The position numbers were made by a program, and so were the translations under genes. 64,000 nt of DNA from Proteiniclasticum sp043951855 (GTDB lineage: Bacteria > Bacillota > Clostridia > Clostridiales > Clostridiaceae), in NCBI RefSeq assembly GCF_043951855.1, contig NZ_JBINJW010000006.1, positions 1-64,000 of the forward strand, in the 5' to 3' direction. This document shows positions 1 to 8,466 of the stretch, one piece after another (position 1 is the stretch's first letter; every line of letters begins with the position of its first letter). Below the pieces are notes generated by a model. It did not search any database, was not told where the DNA came from, and saw only the letters and a list, made by a program, of their open reading frames with translations.

Positions 1-653
1 CAGTTCTCATCGACTTGGATCACAGAGGAAGCGCTACCCTGCATGGGATAGCTTTCAGCCAGCGGACCATCAATGACCACGAACACTCTGTTTCCGACGG
101 AAAAAAGCTTTTCCGCATCATGTGAAGTGTATGCATGCTCCGGAACGCGAACATAAACTTCACTTTCAGCCCCATATCCGGTCACTTCACCTTGTACCAG
201 AAATGTGAGGGCAGCAGCATCATCTGTGGATACTTCCATGATTTCACCTTTTATGATGATTTCAGTGGATACTTCAGAAAGTATTGTCACCTTTTCCGCA
301 TCTCCCTGAGCCGGATAACTGGTCCGCAATGTGTCGGAGCTTTCGATTCTCACCAGATTCCCTACTGCCAGATCCTCTGATGCAGCCTCAGCGTGATCCG
401 TCTGAATAATGGTGCTGTCAGTCAGGGTGAAACGGATCACACCTTCCGTAGCCTCATCCTGGCCGTTGTTCATGAAACTTCCGTCCACTAACATGGATGA
501 ACCATCGTCACTTTTTGTGAGACTGATGATGGTTCCCTCATACAAGGATGAAGGTTCATTTTTGAGAAAAAGCTGATATAAAGAAACGGCGGAAATGATG
601 AAGATCAGGAGAGCCAGAATAATGTATTTTTTTGAACTGTCACCTCTGTCCAT
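1..653 (-). CDS. Membrane-anchored protein with duplicated DUF3221-like domain (3' end missing)
   Basis: I read this on the minus strand from ATG at 653, preceded by AGTAAGGAGG; it is open to the window edge (217 codons seen). Residues 1-8 are polar and basic, residues 9-30 (YIILALLIFIISAVSLYQLF) form one membrane segment or uncleaved signal anchor, and the rest is extracytoplasmic. Two similar units follow, about residues 38-125 and 134-217. Each begins with a strand of the type YEGTI or IKGEI, then has a V-x-V-G-N-x-V segment, and ends with SYP-x-QG-x-A-x-x-V. This resembles YobA/DUF3221-type small beta domains that coat Gram-positive surfaces; the function is unknown. The family call is an inference from pattern, not from alignment. 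The gene is divergent from priA and appears to have its own promoter. Confidence 0.7.
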   Translation of the reverse strand, partial: MDRGDSSKKYIILALLIFIISAVSLYQLFLKNEPSSLYEGTIISLTKSDDGSSMLVDGSFMNNGQDEATEGVIRFTLTDSTIIQTDHAEAASEDLAVGNLVRIESSDTLRTSYPAQGDAEKVTILSEVSTEIIIKGEIMEVSTDDAAALTFLVQGEVTGYGAESEVYVRVPEHAYTSHDAEKLFSVGNRVFVVIDGPLAESYPMQGSASSVIQVDEN

Positions 654-701
654 GTGGGATCCTCCTTACTGTGAAATTGAAGATACAATCTCTTTTCTTA
701 T

Positions 702-707
702 TTTATA
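702..707 (-). promoter_or_regulatory. Candidate promoter -10 of the leftmost minus-strand gene
   Basis: The minus strand reads TGGTATAAA, an extended -10 element about 50 nt upstream of the ATG at 653. No good -35 hexamer is visible, so this is a weak call. Confidence 0.35.
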
Positions 708-809
708 CCACAGTCCGCCAAGGCTTATGTGACAGAATGCTTACATAAGAAGGATTCAATGAGAAAGAAGCAGCGCGGGAATTGGATGATGGAACAGCAT
801 GTGGATTGA

Positions 810-818
810 TGCTATAAT
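810..818 (+). promoter_or_regulatory. Candidate priA promoter, extended -10 TGCTATAAT
   Basis: An exact TATAAT at 813-818 is preceded by TGC (extended -10). It lies 26 nt upstream of the priA start. A canonical -35 is not obvious at 17 nt spacing. Confidence 0.5.
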
Positions 819-844
819 TAATTGGTTATGAAGGTGGTGATAGA

Positions 845-3028
845 ATGTCGTATGCTGGCATAGTTGTAAATAATGAAGCACTGTCCATGGATCGGATTTT
901 CACTTATAGCGTGCCTGAAAATATGAGGGTTTCTGTAGGTCAAAGAGTCAAGGTTTCCTTTGGTCAGGGCAATAAGAGAATAGACGGGTTTGTCATGAGG
1001 ATATCGGAAGAAGCGCCAGAAGGAGTCTCCAGGCTGAAGGAGATTCAAAGTGCTTATCCGGAAACTTATTTTGATGAAGATCAGGTGGAGTTCATTGAGA
1101 CCTTAAGAAAAAAATATCTCGCCTCCTATCTGGATGTCATCAAGCTTCTGATACCAAGAGGGATTCTCAGTGGCATGAAATACAAAACCAGCGAAAAACT
1201 GTACTATGTAAAAGAAGCGGAGGGACGATACGATAAGATGCAGTATAGAGCCATCCTGGACCATGTTAAAGCAAACCAGGGGAAACTCATCAAAGCGGAT
1301 CTGTCCAAAGCAGGATTTTCCGTAAGTTCCGTGAACACACTGCTCAAGCACGGATTCTTATCCGTCATGAGTGAAAATGACTATCGCTACAATATAGAAG
1401 AGTATGAGGCTTACAAAGCCAAAAATCTGAATGAAGAACAGCGCTATGCTGTGGAAAAAATAAAGAGTGCACCGGGAACTTATCTGCTTCATGGAATTAC
1501 AGGCTCTGGAAAGACAGAAGTTTTTCTTGAGCTTATAAGACAGAACATCGAAAAGGGGTATGACAGCATCGTCCTCCTACCGGAAATCAGTCTGACACCC
1601 CAGATGATCGAAAGATTCAAGGGGAGATTCGGAAAAGACATCACCATTTTCCATTCCAGATTGAGTGATGGAGAAAGATATGACGAGTGGCATAGAGTAA
1701 GAAACGGAAAAGTGAAGATTGCCATAGGGGCACGTTCTGCGCTGTTTCTCCCTTTCAGAAACCTGAAGCTTGTGGTCATAGATGAAGAACATGAAAGCAC
1801 CTATAAATCAGAGATGAATCCGAAATACAATGCCAAGGAAGTGGCAGAACACATGATGGATAAGAAGGCGGGACAGCTGGTTCTGGCTTCAGCTACACCT
1901 TCCGTGGAATCCTTCCATCGTGCAGAGAAAAACGAAATAGAACTGATTACTCTGCATAATAGGGCTACCAGTGGTGTACTCCCTTCTATGGAAATCGTGG
2001 ATATGCGGGACGAGCTTATGAGCGGCAACCGCTCCATTTTTTCGAGAACACTTCTGGGGAAAATGAAAGATCGGCTGGACAAGAAGGAGCAGATCATACT
2101 GTTTCTCAATCGTAGAGGCTTTTCCACCTTTGTGTCCTGCAGATCATGCGGCTATGTATTCAAATGTGAGAACTGCGATATCAGCATGACCCATCACAGG
2201 GATAATTCTCTCATGTGTCATCAGTGCGGTGCGAGAAAGCATCTGCCCAAAACCTGCCCTGCATGTCAGTCGAAATACATCAAGCAGTTTGGTACGGGGA
2301 CGGAAAAAGTGGAAGAATCCGTAAGGAAGTTCTTCCCGGATGCCCGAGTCATGAGAATGGACAGAGATACCACAAGGCAGAAGAATTCCTATGAGCTCAT
2401 GTACAATGATTTCAAAAACAATGAATGTGACATACTCATCGGTACGCAGATGATCAGTAAAGGGCTGGATTTCAAGGATGTGACGCTGGTCGGTGTTCTT
2501 GCGGCGGATCTGTCACTGAATATGCCGGATTATCGGGCTTCCGAAAAGACATTTCAGCTCATCACCCAGGTGGCCGGGCGTGCTGGAAGAGGCGATAAGC
2601 CTGGTGAAGTGATCATACAAAGCTACAGTCCGGATAATTTCGCCATCACTTCGGCTCAGTCCCATAATTACAAGGGATTCTACAAAAGAGAAGTGGAAAT
2701 GAGAGAAGCGTTGAATAATCCACCGTTTTCAAGACTTTTCTATCTGGTTTTCACTTCCGAGAAAGAGGAACTATTAATCAAAAATATACAATCTATTGGT
2801 GGAGTTTTAAGAAAACATTTGACAAAATATGATAATATAATTCTATTAGGACCCAGCCCGTGCATTATTTCGAAAATCAAGAACAATTACAGATGGCAGG
2901 TCCTCATAAAAGGAGAGATCCATGATGAGACGGCACTGGAAATCAGAAATCTCATCCAGGATGAGATGAAGTCGGTGTATAAAGACATCAAAGTCAGCAT
3001 GGATCTGAATCCGAACAGTATGATGTAA
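845..3028 (+). CDS. priA: Primosomal helicase PriA
   Basis: PriA is the 3'-5' superfamily 2 DNA helicase that recognises stalled forks and reloads the replisome. The N-terminal 3'-end-binding domain is followed by the helicase core. Walker A GITGSGKT lies near residues 217-224, DEEH at 313, SATPS follows, and QVAGRAGRG is in the second RecA-like lobe. The zinc module starts at Cys432 (CRSCG, CENC, CHQCG, CPAC). At 727 residues it falls within the normal 720-800 range. ATG at 845 follows GAAGGTGGTGA. It heads the unit priA-def-fmt-peptidase-rsmB, as in Bacillus and Clostridium. Confidence 0.97.
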   Translation: MSYAGIVVNNEALSMDRIFTYSVPENMRVSVGQRVKVSFGQGNKRIDGFVMRISEEAPEGVSRLKEIQSAYPETYFDEDQVEFIETLRKKYLASYLDVIKLLIPRGILSGMKYKTSEKLYYVKEAEGRYDKMQYRAILDHVKANQGKLIKADLSKAGFSVSSVNTLLKHGFLSVMSENDYRYNIEEYEAYKAKNLNEEQRYAVEKIKSAPGTYLLHGITGSGKTEVFLELIRQNIEKGYDSIVLLPEISLTPQMIERFKGRFGKDITIFHSRLSDGERYDEWHRVRNGKVKIAIGARSALFLPFRNLKLVVIDEEHESTYKSEMNPKYNAKEVAEHMMDKKAGQLVLASATPSVESFHRAEKNEIELITLHNRATSGVLPSMEIVDMRDELMSGNRSIFSRTLLGKMKDRLDKKEQIILFLNRRGFSTFVSCRSCGYVFKCENCDISMTHHRDNSLMCHQCGARKHLPKTCPACQSKYIKQFGTGTEKVEESVRKFFPDARVMRMDRDTTRQKNSYELMYNDFKNNECDILIGTQMISKGLDFKDVTLVGVLAADLSLNMPDYRASEKTFQLITQVAGRAGRGDKPGEVIIQSYSPDNFAITSAQSHNYKGFYKREVEMREALNNPPFSRLFYLVFTSEKEELLIKNIQSIGGVLRKHLTKYDNIILLGPSPCIISKIKNNYRWQVLIKGEIHDETALEIRNLIQDEMKSVYKDIKVSMDLNPNSMM

Positions 3029-3052
3029 ATTTAAAGAAATAGGAGAAAAGAA

Positions 3053-3565
3053 ATGGCATTAAGAGAAGTAAGATTGGTACCGGACAGTGTACTGAGAAAA
3101 GTGGCAAAACCTGTAAAGGAGATGACGCCGAGGCTTCAGACCCTGGTGAAGGACATGTACAACACCATGGACAGTGAAGACGGCATAGGGCTTGCCGGCC
3201 CGCAGGTTGGTATTCTGAAGAGAATATTCACTGTAGGAATCGGTGATATAAGACTCTGCTTTGTGAACCCTGAGGTTCTTGAAACCAGAGGAGAATATCT
3301 TGACGTGGAAGGATGCCTGTCCATTCCAGGGGAGACTGGTGTGGTGAGCAGACCCGAATATGTCAAAGTGAAGGCCATGAACGAGAAGAATGAAGCGTTC
3401 ATCATTGAGGCGAAAAATCTTCTTGCAAGATGCATCCTGCATGAACTGGATCATCTGGATGGAGTACTGTTTACAGATAAACTTGTGGAAGTGGACGAAG
3501 ATTTTGAACCGGAAGAGCAGAAAGAAGAGCTTCTGGTGAGTCTCACCTACACAGAGAAGGAGTAA
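3053..3565 (+). CDS. def: Peptide deformylase
   Basis: Peptide deformylase removes the formyl group from the N-terminal methionine of new proteins. All three family motifs are present: GIGLAGPQVG (residues 44-53), EGCLS with metal ligand Cys88, and HELDH with His130, catalytic Glu131 and His134. Length is 170 residues. The start follows AGGAGAAAAGAA. Its TAA stop overlaps the fmt ATG by one base, so the formylating and deformylating enzymes are translationally coupled. The C-terminal tail after the HExxH helix is rich in Glu. Confidence 0.97.
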   Translation: MALREVRLVPDSVLRKVAKPVKEMTPRLQTLVKDMYNTMDSEDGIGLAGPQVGILKRIFTVGIGDIRLCFVNPEVLETRGEYLDVEGCLSIPGETGVVSRPEYVKVKAMNEKNEAFIIEAKNLLARCILHELDHLDGVLFTDKLVEVDEDFEPEEQKEELLVSLTYTEKE

Positions 3566-4506
3566 TGAATTTGAAAGTTGTTTTTATGGGAACACCTGAT
3601 TTTGCGGTTCCTTCCCTGAAAGAGATGGATGACCGTTACGGCGTGGACCTGGTGGTGACACAGCCGGACAAGCAGAAAGGCAGAGGGAAGAAGCTTCAGT
3701 TCTCTCCTGTGAAGGAAGAGGCGCTGAAAAGAAATATCAGAGTGCTTCAGCCTCTGAAACTGAGAAATGATCGGGAGGTCATTGAAGAAATCAAGAGTCT
3801 GGAACCGGATTTCATCATCGTGGTTGCCTATGGTCAGATTCTAAGTGAAGAAGTCCTCTCCATTCCGAAATATGGCAGCATCAATCTTCATGCCAGTCTG
3901 CTCCCTAAACTGAGAGGTGCGGCCCCGCTGAATTTCGCGCTCATTGAAGGACATGAGGAAAGTGGATCCACCACCATGCTCATGAATAAAGGGCTGGATA
4001 CGGGGGATATGATTCTGACAGACAGAGTTCCGCTGGATGATGAAATGAATGTGGAAAAGCTTCATGATCTGCTCAGCAGTCGTGGAGGAAAGCTTCTCAT
4101 TGAAAGCATGGAAGGCCTGAAAGAGGGCCGTATTACACCTCGAAAACAGAACCATGAAGCGTCAACCTATGCACCACTGATCACGAAGGAAACCTGCGAA
4201 ATCAGCTGGAACAGGTCCGCCAGGGAGATTCATAATCTTGTGAGAGGGTTGTCTCCTGTACCAGGAGCTTTTTCCTATATCGAAGAGAACAAAGTGAAGA
4301 TCCTGGAAACCGAGGTGCTGGAGGGAAATGGAAGTGAACCAGGAACCATCCTTGAGGTAACACCAAAGGGAATCCAGGTGGCAACGGGCGATGGAGTCCT
4401 CCATATCCTGAAACTGCAGTATCCGGGAAAGAAACCCATGCTGGTGAGAGATTTTCTCAACGGAAATGAAATCACAGTGAAGAAATTTGAAAGGAGTGTT
4501 GATTAA
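3565..4506 (+). CDS. fmt: Methionyl-tRNA formyltransferase
   Basis: This enzyme transfers a formyl group from 10-formyl-THF to Met-tRNA for translation initiation. The N-terminal formyltransferase fold has FMGTPDFAVPSL near the start and the catalytic segment INLHASLLPKLRG (Asn107, His109, Ser111), followed by LDTGD. The C-terminal OB-like tRNA-binding domain follows. Length, 313 residues, is typical. It overlaps def by 1 nt and the downstream peptidase by 1 nt (TAATG junctions). Confidence 0.97.
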   Translation: MNLKVVFMGTPDFAVPSLKEMDDRYGVDLVVTQPDKQKGRGKKLQFSPVKEEALKRNIRVLQPLKLRNDREVIEEIKSLEPDFIIVVAYGQILSEEVLSIPKYGSINLHASLLPKLRGAAPLNFALIEGHEESGSTTMLMNKGLDTGDMILTDRVPLDDEMNVEKLHDLLSSRGGKLLIESMEGLKEGRITPRKQNHEASTYAPLITKETCEISWNRSAREIHNLVRGLSPVPGAFSYIEENKVKILETEVLEGNGSEPGTILEVTPKGIQVATGDGVLHILKLQYPGKKPMLVRDFLNGNEITVKKFERSVD

Positions 4507-5195
4507 TGCTAATGCCATATGGTTTGGATCCAACGATTCTATTACTGATACCAGCCATGATCTTATCGATCTATGCGCAGAGTAAAATCAAGAGCGCTTA
4601 TAATATCTACTCTAGAGAAGGGCTCAAGAGCGGTATGACCGGCGCTGAAGTAGCAAGAATGGTATTGGACCGTTCAGGCCTTCAGGATGTTGTCATCGAA
4701 AGAGTGGCAGGAAATCTGACGGATCACTATGACCCTAGAAAGAAAGTGCTGCGCCTATCATCAGATGTATACAGCAGACCGACCATCGCATCCGCTGGTG
4801 TTGCCGCCCATGAAGCGGGACACGCCATTCAGGATCAGGTGGACTATGGACCGCTGAAACTGAGATCCTTCATGGTGCCCTTCGCCTCCTTCGGTTCAAG
4901 GTTTTCCATGATCATCATCATCATCGGACTGATATTCGGCTTCACGGGTATGATCAGTCTTGGAATCGTTCTGTTCTCTCTGGTTGTGATGTTCCAGCTT
5001 TTCACACTGCCGGTGGAATTCAATGCTTCCAGCAGAGCGCTGGCAGTACTCGGGGACTATCAGATTCTGACAGCAGATGAAGTGCCCAAGGCGAAAAAAG
5101 TACTGGATGCGGCGGCGCTTACATATGTGGCTGCAGCGTTCTCATCCATCATGACCCTTGTAAGGTTACTGATTATTCGTGATAGAAGAAGATAG
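4506..5195 (+). CDS. Membrane zinc metallopeptidase, YugP family
   Basis: A 229-residue integral membrane protein of the YugP/Zn_peptidase_2 family. An N-terminal membrane segment (about residues 8-25) precedes a cytosolic part with the zinc motif HEAGH (His102, Glu103, His106). A long hydrophobic stretch (about 137-172) and a C-terminal one (about 200-222) follow. The physiological substrate of this family is not known. In Clostridia it commonly sits between fmt and rsmB, as here, with a 1 nt overlap with fmt and an 11 nt gap to rsmB. Confidence 0.85.
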   Translation: MLMPYGLDPTILLLIPAMILSIYAQSKIKSAYNIYSREGLKSGMTGAEVARMVLDRSGLQDVVIERVAGNLTDHYDPRKKVLRLSSDVYSRPTIASAGVAAHEAGHAIQDQVDYGPLKLRSFMVPFASFGSRFSMIIIIIGLIFGFTGMISLGIVLFSLVVMFQLFTLPVEFNASSRALAVLGDYQILTADEVPKAKKVLDAAALTYVAAAFSSIMTLVRLLIIRDRRR

Positions 5196-5206
5196 GAGAT
5201 AAAAAT

Positions 5207-6523
5207 ATGGTTACCAACGCCAGAGAAGTTTCTGTGGATGTGTTAGGTAAAGTTCTGCATCAGGGGGCATATTCAAACATCGCTTTGGATCATGCCTTTT
5301 CTTCTGCCGATCTGAAAGAAGAAGATACAGGGCTCGTCACCGAAATCATCTACGGAACATTAAAATACCTGCTCGCCATCGATAAAATCATCGAGAAAAA
5401 CTCCTCCATCGCGCTGAAGAAAATAGAGGAAGATGTACTGAATATTTTAAGGATTTCGATCTATCAGATGAAATATCTTGATCGGATTCCACCCTATGCG
5501 GTACTCAATGAAGCGGTGAATCTGACCAAGAAGAAGTCCAGAGGTGCTTCCGGATTCGTCAACGGTGTATTGAGAGGATATCTTCGTACACAGGATGAGA
5601 AAATGGAGTTCGGTTCGAACATGGAGAAAGACTCTTTCAACTTCTCTTTTCCGGTCTGGATGATCGAACTTTTCAAAGAGCAGTACGGAAAAGCCTATAA
5701 GAAGATTCTTGCGGGTCTGAATGAAAGGCCTGTGATCACCTATCGGGTGAATACACTGAAGATGACAAGAGAGGAAGCGCTGGAGCGGCTGCTTGAATTG
5801 GGGTATGATGCACGTGAAACCGCGATTTCACCCTATGGCATCGAAGTGAAAGGCGGAAAGTCTGTAGTCAGCAATCCGCTGTTTCAGCAGGGTGTTCTTA
5901 CGGTGCAGGATGAAAGTTCCATGCTGGTGGCGCCACTGCTTGTGGAAGAAAACAGAAATTACATGGACCTGTGCTCTGCGCCTGGAGGGAAGACGACGCA
6001 CATAGCGGAGCTTTCAGGCGATGAAGCGGAAGTTCATGCATTTGACATCTATGAAAGCAAAGTGAAGCTCATTGAAGAAAACAAGGAAAGACTGGGTCTG
6101 AAATCCATTCAAGTGGAAATCAACGATGGTCTGAATTACCTCAGTTCCTACAGTGAGAGTGCGAATGTGCTGCTGGATGCGCCTTGTTCAGGCCTTGGCA
6201 TCATCAGAAAAAAGCCGGAAATCAAGTACACGAAGAATCTGAAAGAGCTGAATGAGCTTGTGAAGATTCAGCGGGCACTGCTTGAAACAGCCGCAGGCTA
6301 TGTTCCTTCGGGAGGCATTCTTCTATATTCCACATGCACACTGAATAAGATGGAAAATGAGGAGAACATACGATGGTTTCTGGAAAATCATCCTGAGTTC
6401 ACTCCAGTTCCGGTTGAACTGGGGGAACAGGATCATTTCCAGTATACGGAAGAAGGCTTTCTCACCATACTGCCAGGGAAGACCATGGACGGTTTTTTCA
6501 TCAGCAGAGTAAGAAAAAAATAA
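5207..6523 (+). CDS. rsmB: 16S rRNA m5C967 methyltransferase RsmB
   Basis: RsmB methylates a cytosine of 16S rRNA using S-adenosylmethionine. The N-terminal NusB-like RNA-binding domain covers roughly residues 1-130. The Rossmann methyltransferase domain has DLCSAPGGKT from residue 254, DAPCSG with Cys327, and STCT with catalytic Cys377, the two-cysteine arrangement of the RsmB/NSUN class. Length is 438 residues. The start follows AGGAGATAAAAAT. It is last in the priA unit, and a terminator follows at 6531. Confidence 0.95.
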   Translation: MVTNAREVSVDVLGKVLHQGAYSNIALDHAFSSADLKEEDTGLVTEIIYGTLKYLLAIDKIIEKNSSIALKKIEEDVLNILRISIYQMKYLDRIPPYAVLNEAVNLTKKKSRGASGFVNGVLRGYLRTQDEKMEFGSNMEKDSFNFSFPVWMIELFKEQYGKAYKKILAGLNERPVITYRVNTLKMTREEALERLLELGYDARETAISPYGIEVKGGKSVVSNPLFQQGVLTVQDESSMLVAPLLVEENRNYMDLCSAPGGKTTHIAELSGDEAEVHAFDIYESKVKLIEENKERLGLKSIQVEINDGLNYLSSYSESANVLLDAPCSGLGIIRKKPEIKYTKNLKELNELVKIQRALLETAAGYVPSGGILLYSTCTLNKMENEENIRWFLENHPEFTPVPVELGEQDHFQYTEEGFLTILPGKTMDGFFISRVRKK

Positions 6524-6530
6524 TTTTCAC

Positions 6531-6574
6531 GACTTCTGTAGATGTTGGAAATGGCTGATACAGAGGTCTTTTTT
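6531..6574 (+). terminator. Rho-independent terminator after rsmB
   Basis: GACTTCTGTA and TACAGAGGTC form a 10 bp stem with one G-U pair and an 18 nt loop, followed directly by TTTTTT. Confidence 0.85.
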
Positions 6575-6590
6575 GAAATACTAAGAATAA

Positions 6591-6618
6591 TTTAAAGAAA
6601 TTTAACATTTTTTATGAT
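6591..6618 (+). promoter_or_regulatory. Candidate promoter of rlmN-stp-prkC
   Basis: TTTAAA (6591-6596), a 16 nt spacer and TATGAT (6613-6618) lie just after the rsmB terminator and 78 nt before rlmN. The region is AT-rich, so the exact hexamers are uncertain. Confidence 0.4.
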
Positions 6619-6695
6619 AAAATGTCCATGTTTATAAAAAACGTTTTTGACAGGAAGAACATGTTTCCGGTGACGAAACACAAGAAAAGGAAGTA

Positions 6696-7724
6696 ATGAT
6701 GGAATATATATTTGATTATTCTCTGGATGAGCTCAAAGCCTGGTTTAAAGACCATGGAGAGAGCGCATTCAGAGCGAAGCAGGTCTATGATTATCTGTAT
6801 AAGGGAGTCACAGACATCGATGAGATGAAAAATGTGAATACAAGCGCCAGAGAGAAGCTGAAGGAACATTTCAGAGTCACTCTCCCGAAGGTCCTGGACC
6901 AGAGAATATCCAAAGATGGAACAGTGAAGATGCTGATGCTTCTTGAAGACCAGAACATCATAGAGACGGTGATCATGAAGTATCACTATGGATATTCAGT
7001 ATGCGTTTCATCCCAGATCGGCTGTAAAATGGGATGTACGTTCTGTGCATCGACAAAAGACGGCATGGTGAGAAATCTGAGCGCAGGTGAAATTCTTTCC
7101 CAGGTGATCGCATCCTCCGTACTGGTAGGTGAGAGGATCTCCCATGTAGTACTCATGGGTTCGGGAGAGCCGCTGGATAATTTTGATCAGGTGATGAAAT
7201 TTCTCGACCTGATCCATGCAAAGGAAGGACTGAATCTTTCTCATCGCAACATCACCATATCCACCTGCGGACTGGTGGACAGGATCAATGAGCTGGCCGA
7301 CAGGCAGCTGCAGATCACGCTGGCGATTTCGCTGCATGAAACGACAGATGAGAAAAGAAAGCAAATCATGCCTATAGCAAATAAATATAGTATCCATGAC
7401 ATCTTAAATAGTGTAAAATATTATATGAGCAAGACAGGCAGGAGAGTTTCATTCGAATATGCTCTCGTGAAAGGTTCGAATGATCGTGAAGAGGATGCGG
7501 AAGCTTTGGCGAAACTGCTGAAGGGGATGAAGGTTCATGTGAATCTGATTCCGGTCAATACGATCAAAGAGATGCTGTATCTGCCTTCATCCAACGAATC
7601 CATCCAAAGATTCAAGGATATTCTGATTCGCCACGGCATTGAGGCTACAGTGCGAAGAGAGATGGGATCTGACATCGATGCCGCCTGCGGGCAATTAAGA
7701 AGAAGCTATCTGGAGAACAAGTAG
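6696..7724 (+). CDS. rlmN: Dual-specificity 23S rRNA/tRNA m2A methyltransferase RlmN
   Basis: This radical SAM enzyme makes 2-methyladenosine at A2503 of 23S rRNA and A37 of some tRNAs. The iron-sulfur motif CX3CX2C is Cys110, Cys114 and Cys117. The two mechanistic cysteines are also visible: Cys103 (in SVCVSSQ) and Cys331 (in AACGQLR), the residue methylated during catalysis. Length is 342 residues. Two ATG codons are adjacent (6696 and 6699) after AAAAGGAAG, so the true start could be one residue later. It opens a unit with stp and prkC. Confidence 0.96.
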   Translation: MMEYIFDYSLDELKAWFKDHGESAFRAKQVYDYLYKGVTDIDEMKNVNTSAREKLKEHFRVTLPKVLDQRISKDGTVKMLMLLEDQNIIETVIMKYHYGYSVCVSSQIGCKMGCTFCASTKDGMVRNLSAGEILSQVIASSVLVGERISHVVLMGSGEPLDNFDQVMKFLDLIHAKEGLNLSHRNITISTCGLVDRINELADRQLQITLAISLHETTDEKRKQIMPIANKYSIHDILNSVKYYMSKTGRRVSFEYALVKGSNDREEDAEALAKLLKGMKVHVNLIPVNTIKEMLYLPSSNESIQRFKDILIRHGIEATVRREMGSDIDAACGQLRRSYLENK

Positions 7725-7743
7725 CTTGTGCAAGGAGACTGTT

Positions 7744-8466
7744 ATGATAGAAAGGATTTCTGATATCGGAAATATTAGAGAACTGAACGAGGATACCTTC
7801 GGTGTTCTCGAGGGAAAGTATTTTAACCTGTTTATCATCTGCGATGGTATGGGTGGGCATAATGCCGGAGAAGTTGCAAGCAAGATGGCCAAGGACACGA
7901 TTCTCGAAGCCATGGAACATGATCTTCATGAATCCCCTGTCGAGGCGCTGGTTTCAGCGATAAAAGAGGCGAACCGGAAGATTTTCGAGCGATCCTCTTC
8001 AGAGAAGACAATGAGCGGGATGGGTACAACTGTCACAACAGCGGTATCCTATGACGGTAAGCTGGATATAGCCCACGTAGGAGACAGTTCTCTCTACATC
8101 ATAAGAGGCAATGAAATCAGGAAGATCACCAAAGATCATAGTTATGTGCAGGAGCTTGTCGATTCCGGGAAGATCAGACAGAATGATGCCAGGCATCATC
8201 CCAATAAGAACATTATTACTAGAGCTGTGGGAACTAACGCTGATGTAGCTGTGGATACATATAGACTGAATACAGAGAAGGATGATATTTTCGTCCTGTG
8301 TACGGACGGACTGACAGATTATCTTTCCGATGAAGAAATCCTGAATGAAGTGACTAGCCATGAAAACAAAAAGGATTCGATTGCTTCTTTGGCGGACATA
8401 GCCAAGGAAAGAGGCGGAAAAGATAATATAACGCTAGTAATATTTGGAGGCGAAGCGCTTAAATGA
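7744..8466 (+). CDS. stp: PP2C-type serine/threonine phosphatase Stp (PrpC)
   Basis: A metal-dependent phosphatase that reverses phosphorylation by the neighbouring PASTA kinase. Family motifs are RELNEDTF, CDGMGGHNAGE (Asp34), GMGTT, HVGDSS, CTDGLTD (Asp188) and GGKDNITL (Asp227), the metal-binding aspartates of PP2C enzymes. I start at ATG 7744 because AAGGAGA lies 7 nt upstream and homologues begin at this point; an in-frame TTG at 7726 would add six residues. The product is 240 residues. ATGA couples it to prkC. Confidence 0.95.
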   Translation: MIERISDIGNIRELNEDTFGVLEGKYFNLFIICDGMGGHNAGEVASKMAKDTILEAMEHDLHESPVEALVSAIKEANRKIFERSSSEKTMSGMGTTVTTAVSYDGKLDIAHVGDSSLYIIRGNEIRKITKDHSYVQELVDSGKIRQNDARHHPNKNIITRAVGTNADVAVDTYRLNTEKDDIFVLCTDGLTDYLSDEEILNEVTSHENKKDSIASLADIAKERGGKDNITLVIFGGEALK

